DNA of 53,176 nt, taken from Beijerinckiaceae bacterium (GTDB lineage Bacteria > Pseudomonadota > Alphaproteobacteria > Rhizobiales > Beijerinckiaceae). The first letter of the stretch is position 1, and each line of letters opens with the position of its first letter. A model generated the notes under the pieces. It was not told the DNA's origin and ran no database searches. It worked only from the letters and a program-made list of their open reading frames with translations. The stretch spans positions 1 through 53,176 of the forward strand of contig CANJJI010000010.1 in the NCBI GenBank assembly GCA_947474545.1, read 5' to 3'. Made by a program: the position numbers and the translations under genes. Shown here piece after piece: positions 7,995 through 16,175 of this stretch.

Positions 7995-9449
7995 ATGAAC
8001 TTTGCATCGTGGAGCTTCATCGGCGTTTTTCTGCCGCTTGCTTTGACTGGCTTCTTCGTTTGCCCCGTTGAAGGCAATTATCGCCGCAACTGGCTCATAC
8101 TGGTCTCCTTTCTGTTTTATGCAAACACAGGTTTGGTTAGCTCAGCGATTCTGGCTGTCTCGATCGCGATCAACTTTTCGGCAGGCCAGACGCTTTCTAC
8201 TGGTGAGTTGAGCCAAAAGGGCCGGCTCGCGACGCTCTGGCTTGCCATAGTTGCGAATGTCTTCATTCTCGCGGCTTTCAAAGTGGCGGCTTTGCAGTCT
8301 TTCAGCGGTGGTTCTTTTGTATCAAGCGAACAAGTGTTGTTGCCGCTTGGGTTGTCGTTCATAACATTTCAGCAAATTGGGTATGTCGTTTCTTGCTATC
8401 GCCGGGAATTTTCAAATGCAACGCCGGGGGATTACCTGTTCTTTGTTTTGTTTTTTCCGCAGTTGATCATGGGCCCGATCGTGCGCTTTGCTGACATGAC
8501 GCGTCAGGTTCACGCCAAGGCTTTCGCTGCAGTGAGCCTGCACAATTTTGCGGTTGGACTGGCGATCTTCATGTTCGGCCTGGCCAAAAAAGTCTTGCTG
8601 GCCGACGCATTGAACGAGCCCGTGGACCGGGTCTTTCGATTGGCCGAAACTGGATTTTCGACGCCTGACGCCTATTTCGCAGCCATCGGTTTTCAGCTGC
8701 AACTCTTTCTCGATTTCACAGCCTATGCCGAAATGTCGATAGGCTTGGCTCGTATTTTCAATATCAGTCTGCCAATTGGTTTTGATCGCCCGCTGCACGC
8801 TATCAGTAGATTAGATCTGTGGTCACGGTGGAACATCACATTCGTCATGTTCATGCGCGAACATGTTTTCCTGCCCCTGGTCAGGACTGCGGGATTGCCG
8901 ATTCCCGCTGCACTTGCGATTACTGGGATTATATCGGGCCTTTGGCATGGGCTCGGCTGGACGTTTGTGATGTGGGGTCTGGTGCAGACACTGCTGCTGC
9001 TGGCATCAAATGCGCGCAGCAAATTTGCGCGCAGGACAGGCAAGCTTTCACCGCTCACGCATATTCGCGCTATCGCAGCGACCTTCGCAGTGACGTGCCT
9101 TGTTGGCATCCTCTTTCGTGCCGGCTCATTAGAAGGGGCGGTCAAATTTTATCTGACGCTCATTCCCGATCTCCGTGCGCCGCCGGGTATCTCCCTGACG
9201 GGACCCTATGCATGGGGTGGTTTGTTGCTGTGTGCTTTCGTTGGGTGGTTCATGCCCGATGCGCGTTCGTTCTTTACAAAATATTGGACAGCCGTTGATC
9301 CCCGGCGAGGCGGCGCGGGGCGTGAGCCAGCCCGCACGCGATGGCAGTTTGATTTGAATTATGGCTGGGGCACTGCCGCTGCATTGGTGATGATCGCCGT
9401 TCTGATGCGCCTGGAGACAAGTCAGAGATTCATCTATGTCCAGTTCTGA
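7995..9449 (+). CDS. MBOAT family O-acyltransferase (AlgI/DltB-like)
   Basis: This polytopic inner-membrane protein of 484 residues moves acyl groups across the membrane onto an extracytoplasmic acceptor. Family marks are LPLGLSFITFQQ (116-126), FLDFTAYAEMSIGLAR (238-253), FDRPL and GLWHGLGWTFVMWG with the invariant His318. The usual second histidine of AlgI (in 'RRWHIS') is here Asn280 (SRWNIT), giving an Asn/His pair like that of several protein-acylating MBOATs. It begins 11 bases after the diiron gene and overlaps the next gene by 14 bp. MBOAT plus SGNH partners (AlgI/AlgX, PatA/PatB, DltB/DltD) are a known acyl-transfer arrangement. The acyl group and acceptor are unknown. Confidence 0.92.
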   Translation: MNFASWSFIGVFLPLALTGFFVCPVEGNYRRNWLILVSFLFYANTGLVSSAILAVSIAINFSAGQTLSTGELSQKGRLATLWLAIVANVFILAAFKVAALQSFSGGSFVSSEQVLLPLGLSFITFQQIGYVVSCYRREFSNATPGDYLFFVLFFPQLIMGPIVRFADMTRQVHAKAFAAVSLHNFAVGLAIFMFGLAKKVLLADALNEPVDRVFRLAETGFSTPDAYFAAIGFQLQLFLDFTAYAEMSIGLARIFNISLPIGFDRPLHAISRLDLWSRWNITFVMFMREHVFLPLVRTAGLPIPAALAITGIISGLWHGLGWTFVMWGLVQTLLLLASNARSKFARRTGKLSPLTHIRAIAATFAVTCLVGILFRAGSLEGAVKFYLTLIPDLRAPPGISLTGPYAWGGLLLCAFVGWFMPDARSFFTKYWTAVDPRRGGAGREPARTRWQFDLNYGWGTAAALVMIAVLMRLETSQRFIYVQF

Positions 9450-10473
9450 TGCTGAAGCTCCGCGCCGCTTTGTTAAAGGGCTGCTGTCCAGCGCGATGAT
9501 GGCGGCAGTCATTATCGCTGCGATAAATTTTGCCGCGGATCCCTATGAATACTGGCGGGGGGCCACAACGAAGTTCTGCGAGCCGATGGCGGGGCGCGGC
9601 GTTGAGGCGCAATTGAAGCCGTCGATCCCCGCGATCCGCGATGCAAATGTCGTCTATATTGGCTCTTCGCGTGTTCTGCATGGCTTTGATCGGGAGACGT
9701 TGCAGGAAGGCCACCGCGATATCAGGCCGGCCAATCTTGGGTCGCCCGCGCCCGATTTGCAGGCGTTTCTGACGCTGGCCTATGCGACCCTTGATGCGCC
9801 GAGTGTGGAGCGTATCGCACTGGGGCTTGATTTTGGCATGTTTTATCGCGGCGCTGGCGATGGCGGGGCGAGATCCAGTTTGAACCCGGCGTTCAAGCGA
9901 TTGAAGACTGTATTGGCGACGCTCGTATCCCTGCATGTGACAGCGGCAAGCTTGCAGATTATCCAGCATGGCTCGCGATGCTTTCCGGCCAACATGACCG
10001 CCGACGGGTTTGACTCGCCTGCTCTGCGCCAGCGCCTGGACGCAGAACCCGATTATGCGGAAAAAGACCCGCGGCGAACACTTGCATTGATTCTTCCCAA
10101 ACTCGGGAGTTCGCCGCAGGAAATTCAGGCAACGCTTCTGACGTCTGATTTTGCAGTGTTGTCCCGGTTCATGGAACGGGCCATCGCGCGCCATGTTTCG
10201 GTCGAAATATTTATAAGCCCATCGCGGCCGGACTATTTTGAAAGTCTTGAGCGGTCTAACCTCAGACATGTTTATGGGGCATGGCAAACATCATTGGCAG
10301 AATGGGCAAAGCAGGCTTCTGGAAAACCGGTGTTTGCGGATTTTACCGGGATGTATTCAAACGCAAGCACCAACGAGCTGGCTGCGGCGTTTTACGATCC
10401 AGTGCATTTCAAACCTGCGGTGGGAGCCAGGATCGTTGAACATATGGCGCGTTTGCGCGCGGTCAGACCCTGA
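9436..10473 (+). CDS. SGNH-hydrolase-like membrane-anchored partner of the MBOAT
   Basis: The 345-residue protein has an N-terminal membrane anchor (about residues 14-33) and a periplasmic domain. YIGSSRVLHGFD (74-85) fits SGNH block I with Ser77 or Ser78 as nucleophile, and YDPVHFKP supplies the block V pair Asp321/His324. Proteins of this design (AlgX/AlgJ, DltD, PatB) take the acyl group from an MBOAT and place it on a polymer. The ATG at 9436 lies within the MBOAT gene end (14-bp overlap), showing coupling. It is the last gene of the operon: a convergent NfeD gene ends 10 bp beyond it. Similarity is to the fold and partner role only. Confidence 0.75.
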   Translation: MSSSDAEAPRRFVKGLLSSAMMAAVIIAAINFAADPYEYWRGATTKFCEPMAGRGVEAQLKPSIPAIRDANVVYIGSSRVLHGFDRETLQEGHRDIRPANLGSPAPDLQAFLTLAYATLDAPSVERIALGLDFGMFYRGAGDGGARSSLNPAFKRLKTVLATLVSLHVTAASLQIIQHGSRCFPANMTADGFDSPALRQRLDAEPDYAEKDPRRTLALILPKLGSSPQEIQATLLTSDFAVLSRFMERAIARHVSVEIFISPSRPDYFESLERSNLRHVYGAWQTSLAEWAKQASGKPVFADFTGMYSNASTNELAAAFYDPVHFKPAVGARIVEHMARLRAVRP

Positions 10474-10483
10474 CAGGCTTAAT

Positions 10484-10936
10484 TTAAACCTGCTCTACCT
10501 TTAATATTGTCGCGTCTTCTATTCCTGTCACCCGCACCTTTGTGCCTGCAGGCATATCGGGACCGCGCACCTTCCAGCGGGTGTCGTTGACGCGGATGGT
10601 TCCCTCGCCGCCCTTGATTGCATCGGCGAGCGCGAACGTCTTGCCGACCAGGCCATCAGCGCGGCGGTTCAAAAAGGGTTGGTCACTGATAGTATTGCGC
10701 GAGCCGTATATCTTTTGACCGAAAAAGACAGCTGCAATTGCGAACACGCCAAACAACAGCAGCGCCCATATAAAACTTAAGGGAACGGCAATCAGCACCA
10801 AGCCTGTAGCTATGGCCGCCAATCCAATGAAGAGTAGAAACACGCCGGGCGCGAGCATTTCTCCTGCGCAGAGCAGGACGCCTGCGGCAATCCAGAGCCA
10901 GTGCGCCTGGCCACCAAACGTTTGAAAGACGGTCAT
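10484..10936 (-). CDS. NfeD-like membrane protein, short form
   Basis: This 150-residue protein has several hydrophobic segments in the first 75 residues (WLWIAAGVLLCAGEMLAPGV and following) and a C-terminal OB-fold-like domain with VGKTFALAD and GEGTIRVNDTRWKVRG. This is the short NfeD family, nearly always encoded beside a stomatin/SPFH protein and thought to help organise or maintain membrane microdomains. Here it follows the SPFH gene by 18 bp on the same strand. It lacks the N-terminal ClpP-like protease domain of long NfeD proteins. It converges on the SGNH gene with only 10 bp between the stop codons and no obvious terminator. Confidence 0.9.
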   Translation of the reverse strand: MTVFQTFGGQAHWLWIAAGVLLCAGEMLAPGVFLLFIGLAAIATGLVLIAVPLSFIWALLLFGVFAIAAVFFGQKIYGSRNTISDQPFLNRRADGLVGKTFALADAIKGGEGTIRVNDTRWKVRGPDMPAGTKVRVTGIEDATILKVEQV

Positions 10937-10954
10937 ATTCTAAGTGCCCTTTGC

Positions 10955-11950
10955 TTAAACACGACCGGCCGGTGGAACGCCGGAACCTGCAGACCTTGTC
11001 TGTTGCGAGACGCGGCTTCCGCCGCTTGCATCGCCAATCGCTCCGCGCGCGATCTCGGCTATGCCGCCCAATGTTCCGGCGAGGCCTGCCATATCCATGG
11101 GCATGATGAAGGTTTTCTGGTTTGTTGAATGGGCCATGGCGTCTATGGCCTTCACATATTTCTCGGCGATGAAATAATTGATGGCGGCCGTGTCGCCTTC
11201 AGCAATGGCGTCGCTGAGAACTTTGGTTGCCGTGGCCTCCGCTTGCGCCAGACGTTCGCGCGCTTCAGCATCTCTGAAAGCTGCTTCCTTGCGGCCTTCC
11301 GCGTCCAGCACCAGCGCCTGTTTCTTGCCTTCAGCCCGAAGGATTTCTGCTTGCCGCAGACCTTCAGCTTCAAGGATGTTGGCGCGCTTTTCGCGTTCCG
11401 CTTTCATCTGGCGGCCCATGGCTTCCACAAGATCACGCGGCGGTACGATGTCCTTGATCTCGATGCGCGTCATCTTGATGCCCCAGGGCTGGACTGCGGC
11501 GTCGACGACATTCAAAAGGCTGTTGTTGATCTGGTCGCGATGCGACAGCAATTGATCGAGATCCATGGAGCCCATGACTGTGCGGATATTGGTCATCGTG
11601 AGGTTGAGCAAAGCGTTTTGCAGGTTTGAGACTTCGTAGGACGCGCGCGCAGCATCCAGAACCTGGAAGAAGATTACGCCATCAACCGAGACGCTGGCAT
11701 TGTCCTTGGTGATGACTTCCTGGGTTGGAACATCAAGCACCTGTTCCATCATGTTCATCTTGCGACCGACACGGTCCACCCAGGGAAAGATGACGCCAAG
11801 GCCTGCTTCCAGCGTCTTGTAATATTTGCCGAAGCGCTCGACGGTATAGGCATAGCCTTGCGGCACCTGCCTTATGCCCATCAACAGGGTGAGCAAGACG
11901 AAGACGAGAAAGGCTATGGTGAAGATACCTAGACCGCTCATTGTTGACAT
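10955..11950 (-). CDS. SPFH/stomatin-like protein (QmcA/slipin type)
   Basis: This 331-residue membrane-anchored SPFH protein starts with a hydrophobic segment (about residues 5-25, GIFTIAFLVFVLLTLLMGI), then the SPFH/Band 7 domain with VPQGYAYTVERFGKY and MTRIEIKDIVPPRDL. A long Ala/Glu/Arg coiled coil follows (EKRANILEAEGLRQAEILRA and onwards), and the C-terminus is Gly-rich. Such proteins oligomerise and scaffold membrane domains, usually with NfeD as partner. The start at 11950 is preferred over the longer frame because GGGAGA lies upstream at good spacing and the hydrophobic anchor then sits at the N-terminus. It shares a divergent region (11951-12153) with the transglycosylase gene. Confidence 0.93.
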   Translation of the reverse strand: MSTMSGLGIFTIAFLVFVLLTLLMGIRQVPQGYAYTVERFGKYYKTLEAGLGVIFPWVDRVGRKMNMMEQVLDVPTQEVITKDNASVSVDGVIFFQVLDAARASYEVSNLQNALLNLTMTNIRTVMGSMDLDQLLSHRDQINNSLLNVVDAAVQPWGIKMTRIEIKDIVPPRDLVEAMGRQMKAEREKRANILEAEGLRQAEILRAEGKKQALVLDAEGRKEAAFRDAEARERLAQAEATATKVLSDAIAEGDTAAINYFIAEKYVKAIDAMAHSTNQKTFIMPMDMAGLAGTLGGIAEIARGAIGDASGGSRVSQQTRSAGSGVPPAGRV

Positions 11951-12153
11951 CACATGTCTCCCAGCCGCTTGCGGGCCCTTTTTCAGGGCAAGGCGGATCC
12001 TTATGTGAAAGGACCCGGATGCGCAGGATGTGTGGAATAGCACGGATCGGGACAAAACAATTCGGCCATGGTAAAGAATTACTCAACTTCCGCAGCTTAA
12101 ATATAGGCAATCGCCGCCGGTTCCGCCCGGTGGACATGCGTAAGGAGTTTAAA

Positions 12154-13479
12154 ATGCGGCTTTTCAGAAAGAAATTGGCCATCAGGCCGCCGGAAGCGCC
12201 GATGCGGCACGCGCGCGGCAACTTTGCCCCGGCGCAATCTTTCCGGGCCTTTGCGCTCATAGCCGCTGCTGGCGCTGTTCTTTTCATGACCGGGGTGAAA
12301 CCCTCGCAGGCCAATACTTCAACGGCCAAGCCAGCCAAACCCGCTGGCAAGACGGATGCGGGTTTCCGGGCTTATCTGGAAAGCATCTGGCCACATGCAC
12401 AAGCTGCGGGCGTCACCCGCGCGACATTCGATGCGTCGCTGGGCAATGTCGCGTTTGATAAGAGCGTGATCAAGCCGATGGCTGCGCAGGCAGAGTTCGT
12501 TAAGCCGATCTGGAGCTATATCAACGGGGCTGTCACCACGCAGCGTATTGAAAAGGGGCGCGAAATGGCGCGCGCCTATCAATCCGTCCTGGCCGATATC
12601 GAGGCTCGCTACGGCGTTGACCGTTATGCCGTGCTGGCCGTCTGGGGGATGGAAACGAGCTATGGCAGCTTTACCGGCAAGAACAGCACTTTGAAGGCGC
12701 TGGCGTCACTGGCCTATGCCGGTAATCGGGAAGAATTTTTCCGCACCGAATTGATCGGCGCGTTGATGATCATCCAACAGGGTCACGCGCGGCCGGAGAC
12801 GCTGACCGGATCCTGGGCGGGCGCGATGGGGCAGACCCAGTTCATGCCGACCAGTTTCCTGAAATATGCGGTGGATTACGATCGGGACGGGCGCAAGGAC
12901 ATCTGGAGCAATATCCCCGATGCGCTGGCCTCGACGGCCAATTATCTGGCTTCCTTCGGCTGGGTGCGCGGTCAGCCTTATGGCTTTGAAGTGATCTTGC
13001 CGGAAGGGTTCGATATTTCCGGGCATGATCCGCTGGAATTCAAGCCATTTTCTTATTGGGCTTCAAAGGGTCTGCGTCGGCCGAGTGGCGCTGCCATGCC
13101 GGGCTCGGGCACGGCCACGATCATACTGCCGGGCGGGCGTAGCGGACCTGCATTCCTGCTCACGCAAAACTTTCGGGTGATCAAGGAATATAACCGTTCC
13201 AATGCCTATGCCTTCGGCGTTGGACATCTGGGCGAGCGGATCGCAGGTGCAGGTCCCATCGCAGGGGCGTGGCCGACCTCGGAAAAGCCGCTGAGCACAG
13301 CGCAGGCCATGGAATTGCAGCGCAATCTGCAGCGGCTGGGCCATAATGTGGGCAAGATCGACGGAAAATTTGGCGACCAGGTGACGGCTGCCATCCGGGC
13401 CTATCAGAAAAAGGCTGGCCTTGTGGCGGATGGCTATCCAAATCACATGGTTCTGCAACAGGTGCGCAACGCGCGCTGA
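12154..13479 (+). CDS. Lytic murein transglycosylase, MltB type, with peptidoglycan-binding domain
   Basis: This 441-residue exported enzyme cleaves the glycan strands of peptidoglycan, forming 1,6-anhydro products. It has a long N-region with a membrane segment (about residues 31-48), the SLT_2/MltB domain (about 70-360) with catalytic Glu167 in VWGMETSYGSFTG and SWAGAMGQTQFMPTSF (220-235), and a C-terminal PG_binding_1 repeat (LQRNLQRLGHNVGKIDGKFG). The ATG at 12154 is chosen because AAGGAG (12142-12147) lies upstream at good spacing; the in-frame ATG at 12136 has none. The 203-bp divergent region before it probably carries promoters for both it and the SPFH/NfeD pair. Confidence 0.93.
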   Translation: MRLFRKKLAIRPPEAPMRHARGNFAPAQSFRAFALIAAAGAVLFMTGVKPSQANTSTAKPAKPAGKTDAGFRAYLESIWPHAQAAGVTRATFDASLGNVAFDKSVIKPMAAQAEFVKPIWSYINGAVTTQRIEKGREMARAYQSVLADIEARYGVDRYAVLAVWGMETSYGSFTGKNSTLKALASLAYAGNREEFFRTELIGALMIIQQGHARPETLTGSWAGAMGQTQFMPTSFLKYAVDYDRDGRKDIWSNIPDALASTANYLASFGWVRGQPYGFEVILPEGFDISGHDPLEFKPFSYWASKGLRRPSGAAMPGSGTATIILPGGRSGPAFLLTQNFRVIKEYNRSNAYAFGVGHLGERIAGAGPIAGAWPTSEKPLSTAQAMELQRNLQRLGHNVGKIDGKFGDQVTAAIRAYQKKAGLVADGYPNHMVLQQVRNAR

Positions 13480-13497
13480 TGCGCTATATTAAGGGTT

Positions 13498-14997
13498 ATG
13501 AACGAACAGTTTGCCCTGCCCGATTCCAAGCCCGCCCACCGGCGTTATGCCGGAGTGTTGAAACTGGCGATCGTGACCGCATTTCTTTTCGTGACCGGTG
13601 GCCCCTCTGTCATCGCTCAGTTCGATGATAATGCCGCGACCTATTGGCGGCAGGAACGCCAGCGTATGCAGGCGCGGCAGAGCCAGAACATTCGTCCGGT
13701 CGCCCGGCCGGTTCGTTCGGTCGAACAGCGTCCAACCCGGCTTATTCGAGGCGCGGCGCCAAAAAAAGGTTTCACCCGCGTTGTGCCGCAGGTTGGCCAT
13801 CCGGCGGCCCATCCGGTTGTGCCGGGCCAACCTGCCCCTGGACAACCGGCACCCGAACAATCACCCGCACCGCAGGAGGCTGTTCAGCCCCCATCAGCGC
13901 CCGCCGTGATCCCGGCGAATCCCGCGCCTGCCAGCCAGCAGGCCACTCGGCCGGCCGAAGCTGGGACGGCTGCTGCACCTGCCATTCGTATCGTTGTAAT
14001 GGGCGATAATGTCGGCCAATTGCTGGCGCGAGGGCTAGAGCAAGCCTATGTGGATAGCCCGCAGATCGCTATTTCCCGGCAGACACGGGATTCCTCAGGT
14101 CTCGCCAACAATCGCTTTTTTGACTGGGCGGATGCGTCCAAAAAACTTCTGTCCAGCGGCGAAAAAGTCGACATCGCCCTGATGATGCTGGGCTCCAATG
14201 ACGCGCAGGAAATTCAGGACGGCAAGGACCGCCTGCGGGTTCGCTCTGATCCCTGGGTGAAAGCTTACAGAAGCCGGATCGAAGCCATCGTCACGCAGTT
14301 CCGGGACAAGAAAATTCCACTGTTGTGGGTTGGCATGCCGATCATGCGCGGCGAACGGCTTTCGGCGGAAATGCTGGCTTTCAACGAGCTTTACCGCGAC
14401 ACTGTGCAAAAGGCGGGCGGCGTTTATGTGGATATCTGGGAAGCCTTTATCGATGACCGGAGCCGCTTCACTTTGTTTGGGCCGGATATCAATGGTCAAA
14501 TCGTGAAATTGCGCACGGGCGATGGGGTTCACTTCACGCCCTCCGGTTCGCGCAAACTGGCTTATTTTCTCGAGTCGCAGTTGAAGCGGCTGATTGATGA
14601 ACGGTGTCCGCGCACAGATCCTGTGATTGCCGCACTTGCGCCGGCGCCCGCCGGGCCCGCGCCAGTTGCAAAACCCGCTATTCCCGAAGCGAACGTAGCG
14701 CCAGCGGCTCCTGCAGATGCGCCAACCGCCGCGCCGGCTGCACAACCTGCCGTTGCCGCCTTGCCGCCTGTTGCGCCTGTGCCCAAACCCGTTGTTGCCC
14801 CGCCCCGTCCGGCTGCAGGGCCTGTTGTGCGGTTGACGGCTCCCGAACTGGCGCCTGATGGTTTGCTTGTAACAGGCCGCCGCAAGCCCGATACGGAGCC
14901 TGTGCAATCAGCTTTTGTCCAGCGCAGCCTTGTCGAGGGGACGCCAGTTGAGTCCCAACCCGGCCGGGCTGACGATTTCAGCTGGCCACGCAGGTAG
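13498..14997 (+). CDS. DUF459/COG2845-type SGNH-fold exported protein
   Basis: The 499-residue protein has an N-terminal signal or anchor (about 20-40), a Pro/Ala-rich linker (about 97-160), an SGNH-like domain (about 162-365) and a Pro/Ala-rich tail. Block III GSND (232-235) and block V DGVHFTPSG (342-350) are present. Block I reads MGDNVGQLLARGL (168-180), so the usual nucleophile Ser of GDS is Asn171. Either the protein is not a conventional esterase or Ser is not used in this family. Proteins of this family are common in Hyphomicrobiales and sit with peptidoglycan genes, as here, 18 bp after the transglycosylase and ahead of an L,D-transpeptidase. The function is unknown. Confidence 0.85.
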   Translation: MNEQFALPDSKPAHRRYAGVLKLAIVTAFLFVTGGPSVIAQFDDNAATYWRQERQRMQARQSQNIRPVARPVRSVEQRPTRLIRGAAPKKGFTRVVPQVGHPAAHPVVPGQPAPGQPAPEQSPAPQEAVQPPSAPAVIPANPAPASQQATRPAEAGTAAAPAIRIVVMGDNVGQLLARGLEQAYVDSPQIAISRQTRDSSGLANNRFFDWADASKKLLSSGEKVDIALMMLGSNDAQEIQDGKDRLRVRSDPWVKAYRSRIEAIVTQFRDKKIPLLWVGMPIMRGERLSAEMLAFNELYRDTVQKAGGVYVDIWEAFIDDRSRFTLFGPDINGQIVKLRTGDGVHFTPSGSRKLAYFLESQLKRLIDERCPRTDPVIAALAPAPAGPAPVAKPAIPEANVAPAAPADAPTAAPAAQPAVAALPPVAPVPKPVVAPPRPAAGPVVRLTAPELAPDGLLVTGRRKPDTEPVQSAFVQRSLVEGTPVESQPGRADDFSWPRR

Positions 14998-15021
14998 GCG
15001 CATAAAGCTTCACTCTGACGG

Positions 15022-15036
15022 TTAACGGACCGTTAC
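15022..15036. promoter_or_regulatory. CtrA-like half-conserved site
   Basis: TTAA-N7-TTAC (15022-15036) differs from the CtrA consensus TTAA-N7-TTAAC in its last A, and it is embedded in a palindrome (AACGG-A-CCGTT). It sits 110 bp before the L,D-transpeptidase start. Cell-cycle control of a cell-wall enzyme by CtrA would be sensible in this lineage, but a single imperfect site is weak evidence. Confidence 0.25.
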
Positions 15037-15069
15037 CGGATTCAATCGAATGTTGTCCCAAATTGTGTC

Positions 15070-15087
15070 ATGTGCGTTAGCGCACAT
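15070..15087. promoter_or_regulatory. Short perfect hairpin/operator before the L,D-transpeptidase gene
   Basis: ATGTGCG-TTAG-CGCACAT is a perfect 7-bp inverted repeat with a 4-base loop, placed 60 bases before the start codon. It could be an operator or a hairpin in the 5' untranslated region. No run of T follows, so termination is unlikely. Confidence 0.3.
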
Positions 15088-15146
15088 CGAAGCCCCCGCC
15101 CATTTGCGATGTTGTTGCCACTGAAGTTCAACCGCAGGGGCACACA

Positions 15147-15776
15147 ATGACAACCTTCTCACTCAAGACCTTCTCCGCTTTGACACTGGCAATCGGCATG
15201 AGCCTGGGCGCGACGGCAGCGCTGGCTTACGAGGGCAATGAGCCCGCCGGTTCCTATTTCGCCCGCGAACAGCGCACCCGCGTTGCCGCCCTCCAGGATT
15301 TCGGCCGCCCGCAGCGCGCCATCCCGCAATCAACCCGTCAGGTCGTTGCTGATCCCACTGGCACAGCCGCCGGTACGGTCACAGTCGACACCAAGAACCG
15401 CTATCTCTATCTCTCGCTCGGCAATGGTCAGGCTGTACGCTACGGCGTCGGCGTGGGCCGCGCCGGTTTTGAATGGAGCGGCACCGCGCAGGTTGGCCGC
15501 AAGGCTGAATGGCCGGCGTGGACGCCTCCTCCGGCCATGCTGAAGCGCCGCCCCGATCTTCCCAAGCACATGGAAGGCGGCATCGACAATCCGCTCGGCG
15601 CCCGCGCCATGTATCTCTACAGCGGCAAGAAGGACACGATGTTCCGCATCCATGGCACCAACGAGCCCGATACCATCGGCCAGGCAGTCTCTTCCGGCTG
15701 CATCCGCATGATGAACGAAGATGTCACCGATCTGTTCAACCGCGTAAAGGTTGGAACGACAGTGCGCGTTATCTGA
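15147..15776 (+). CDS. L,D-transpeptidase (YkuD family), exported
   Basis: This 209-residue periplasmic enzyme forms 3-3 peptidoglycan crosslinks or attaches proteins to the wall. The signal peptide (residues 1-27) ends near TAALA-YEG. The YkuD domain covers about 74-209, with the catalytic motif HGTNEP (169-174) and SSGCIRM (182-188), where Cys185 is the nucleophile. PPPAMLKRRPDLP is typical of the short alphaproteobacterial members. The gene has its own upstream region of 149 bp and is followed by a strong hairpin terminator, so it is probably a single-gene unit. Confidence 0.95.
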   Translation: MTTFSLKTFSALTLAIGMSLGATAALAYEGNEPAGSYFAREQRTRVAALQDFGRPQRAIPQSTRQVVADPTGTAAGTVTVDTKNRYLYLSLGNGQAVRYGVGVGRAGFEWSGTAQVGRKAEWPAWTPPPAMLKRRPDLPKHMEGGIDNPLGARAMYLYSGKKDTMFRIHGTNEPDTIGQAVSSGCIRMMNEDVTDLFNRVKVGTTVRVI

Positions 15777-15801
15777 GTTGCGTGACTGAGTAAAACGAAT
15801 G

Positions 15802-15835
15802 CGGCGGGCAACCTGAAATGGTTCCCGCCGTTTTT
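15802..15835 (+). terminator. Rho-independent terminator after the L,D-transpeptidase gene
   Basis: CGGCGGGCAACC and GGTTCCCGCCG pair with a single bulged base around a short loop, followed directly by TTTTT (15831-15835). It lies 25 bases after the stop codon. It may also serve the convergent cutA gene, whose stop is at 15858. Confidence 0.85.
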
Positions 15836-15857
15836 ATTCGAGAGACTTCGCCAGGGC

Positions 15858-16175
15858 TTATCTGCGCGTGACGGTTTCGATCCAGTCGAGATATTTATTT
15901 TCGCCTTCGGCGATTTCAACGCGCAGGATCTCCGGCGTCTCATAGGGGTGAACAGCGCGAATGGCGGCGGCCAGCGCCACATAATCCGCCGTCCTGATCT
16001 TTATCTGCAACGACACTTCATCGTCGCGTTGCAGTTTGTCTTTCCATACATAGTGGCTCACCACAGGAAATGCCTGCACACAGGCGGCCAATTTTGCATT
16101 CATGACCGCCGCGATAATCGTCTCAGCGCTTTCCTGCGAATTGGTCGTGGTGATGGCGATCGAAAATCCGGTCAT
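15858..16175 (-). CDS. cutA: CutA divalent-ion tolerance family protein
   Basis: This 105-residue protein is the size of the trimeric, ferredoxin-like-fold CutA family. Typical segments are visible: TTTNSQESAETI near the N-terminus, KLAACVQAFPVVSHYVWKDK, and HPYETPEILRVEI in the C-terminal half. CutA was first linked to copper tolerance in E. coli, but its biochemical role remains unclear. Its ATG overlaps the hemH stop as ATGA (16172-16175), so it is translated from the hemH message, a pairing that may reflect metal or haem handling or may be incidental. Confidence 0.93.
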   Translation of the reverse strand: MTGFSIAITTTNSQESAETIIAAVMNAKLAACVQAFPVVSHYVWKDKLQRDDEVSLQIKIRTADYVALAAAIRAVHPYETPEILRVEIAEGENKYLDWIETVTRR

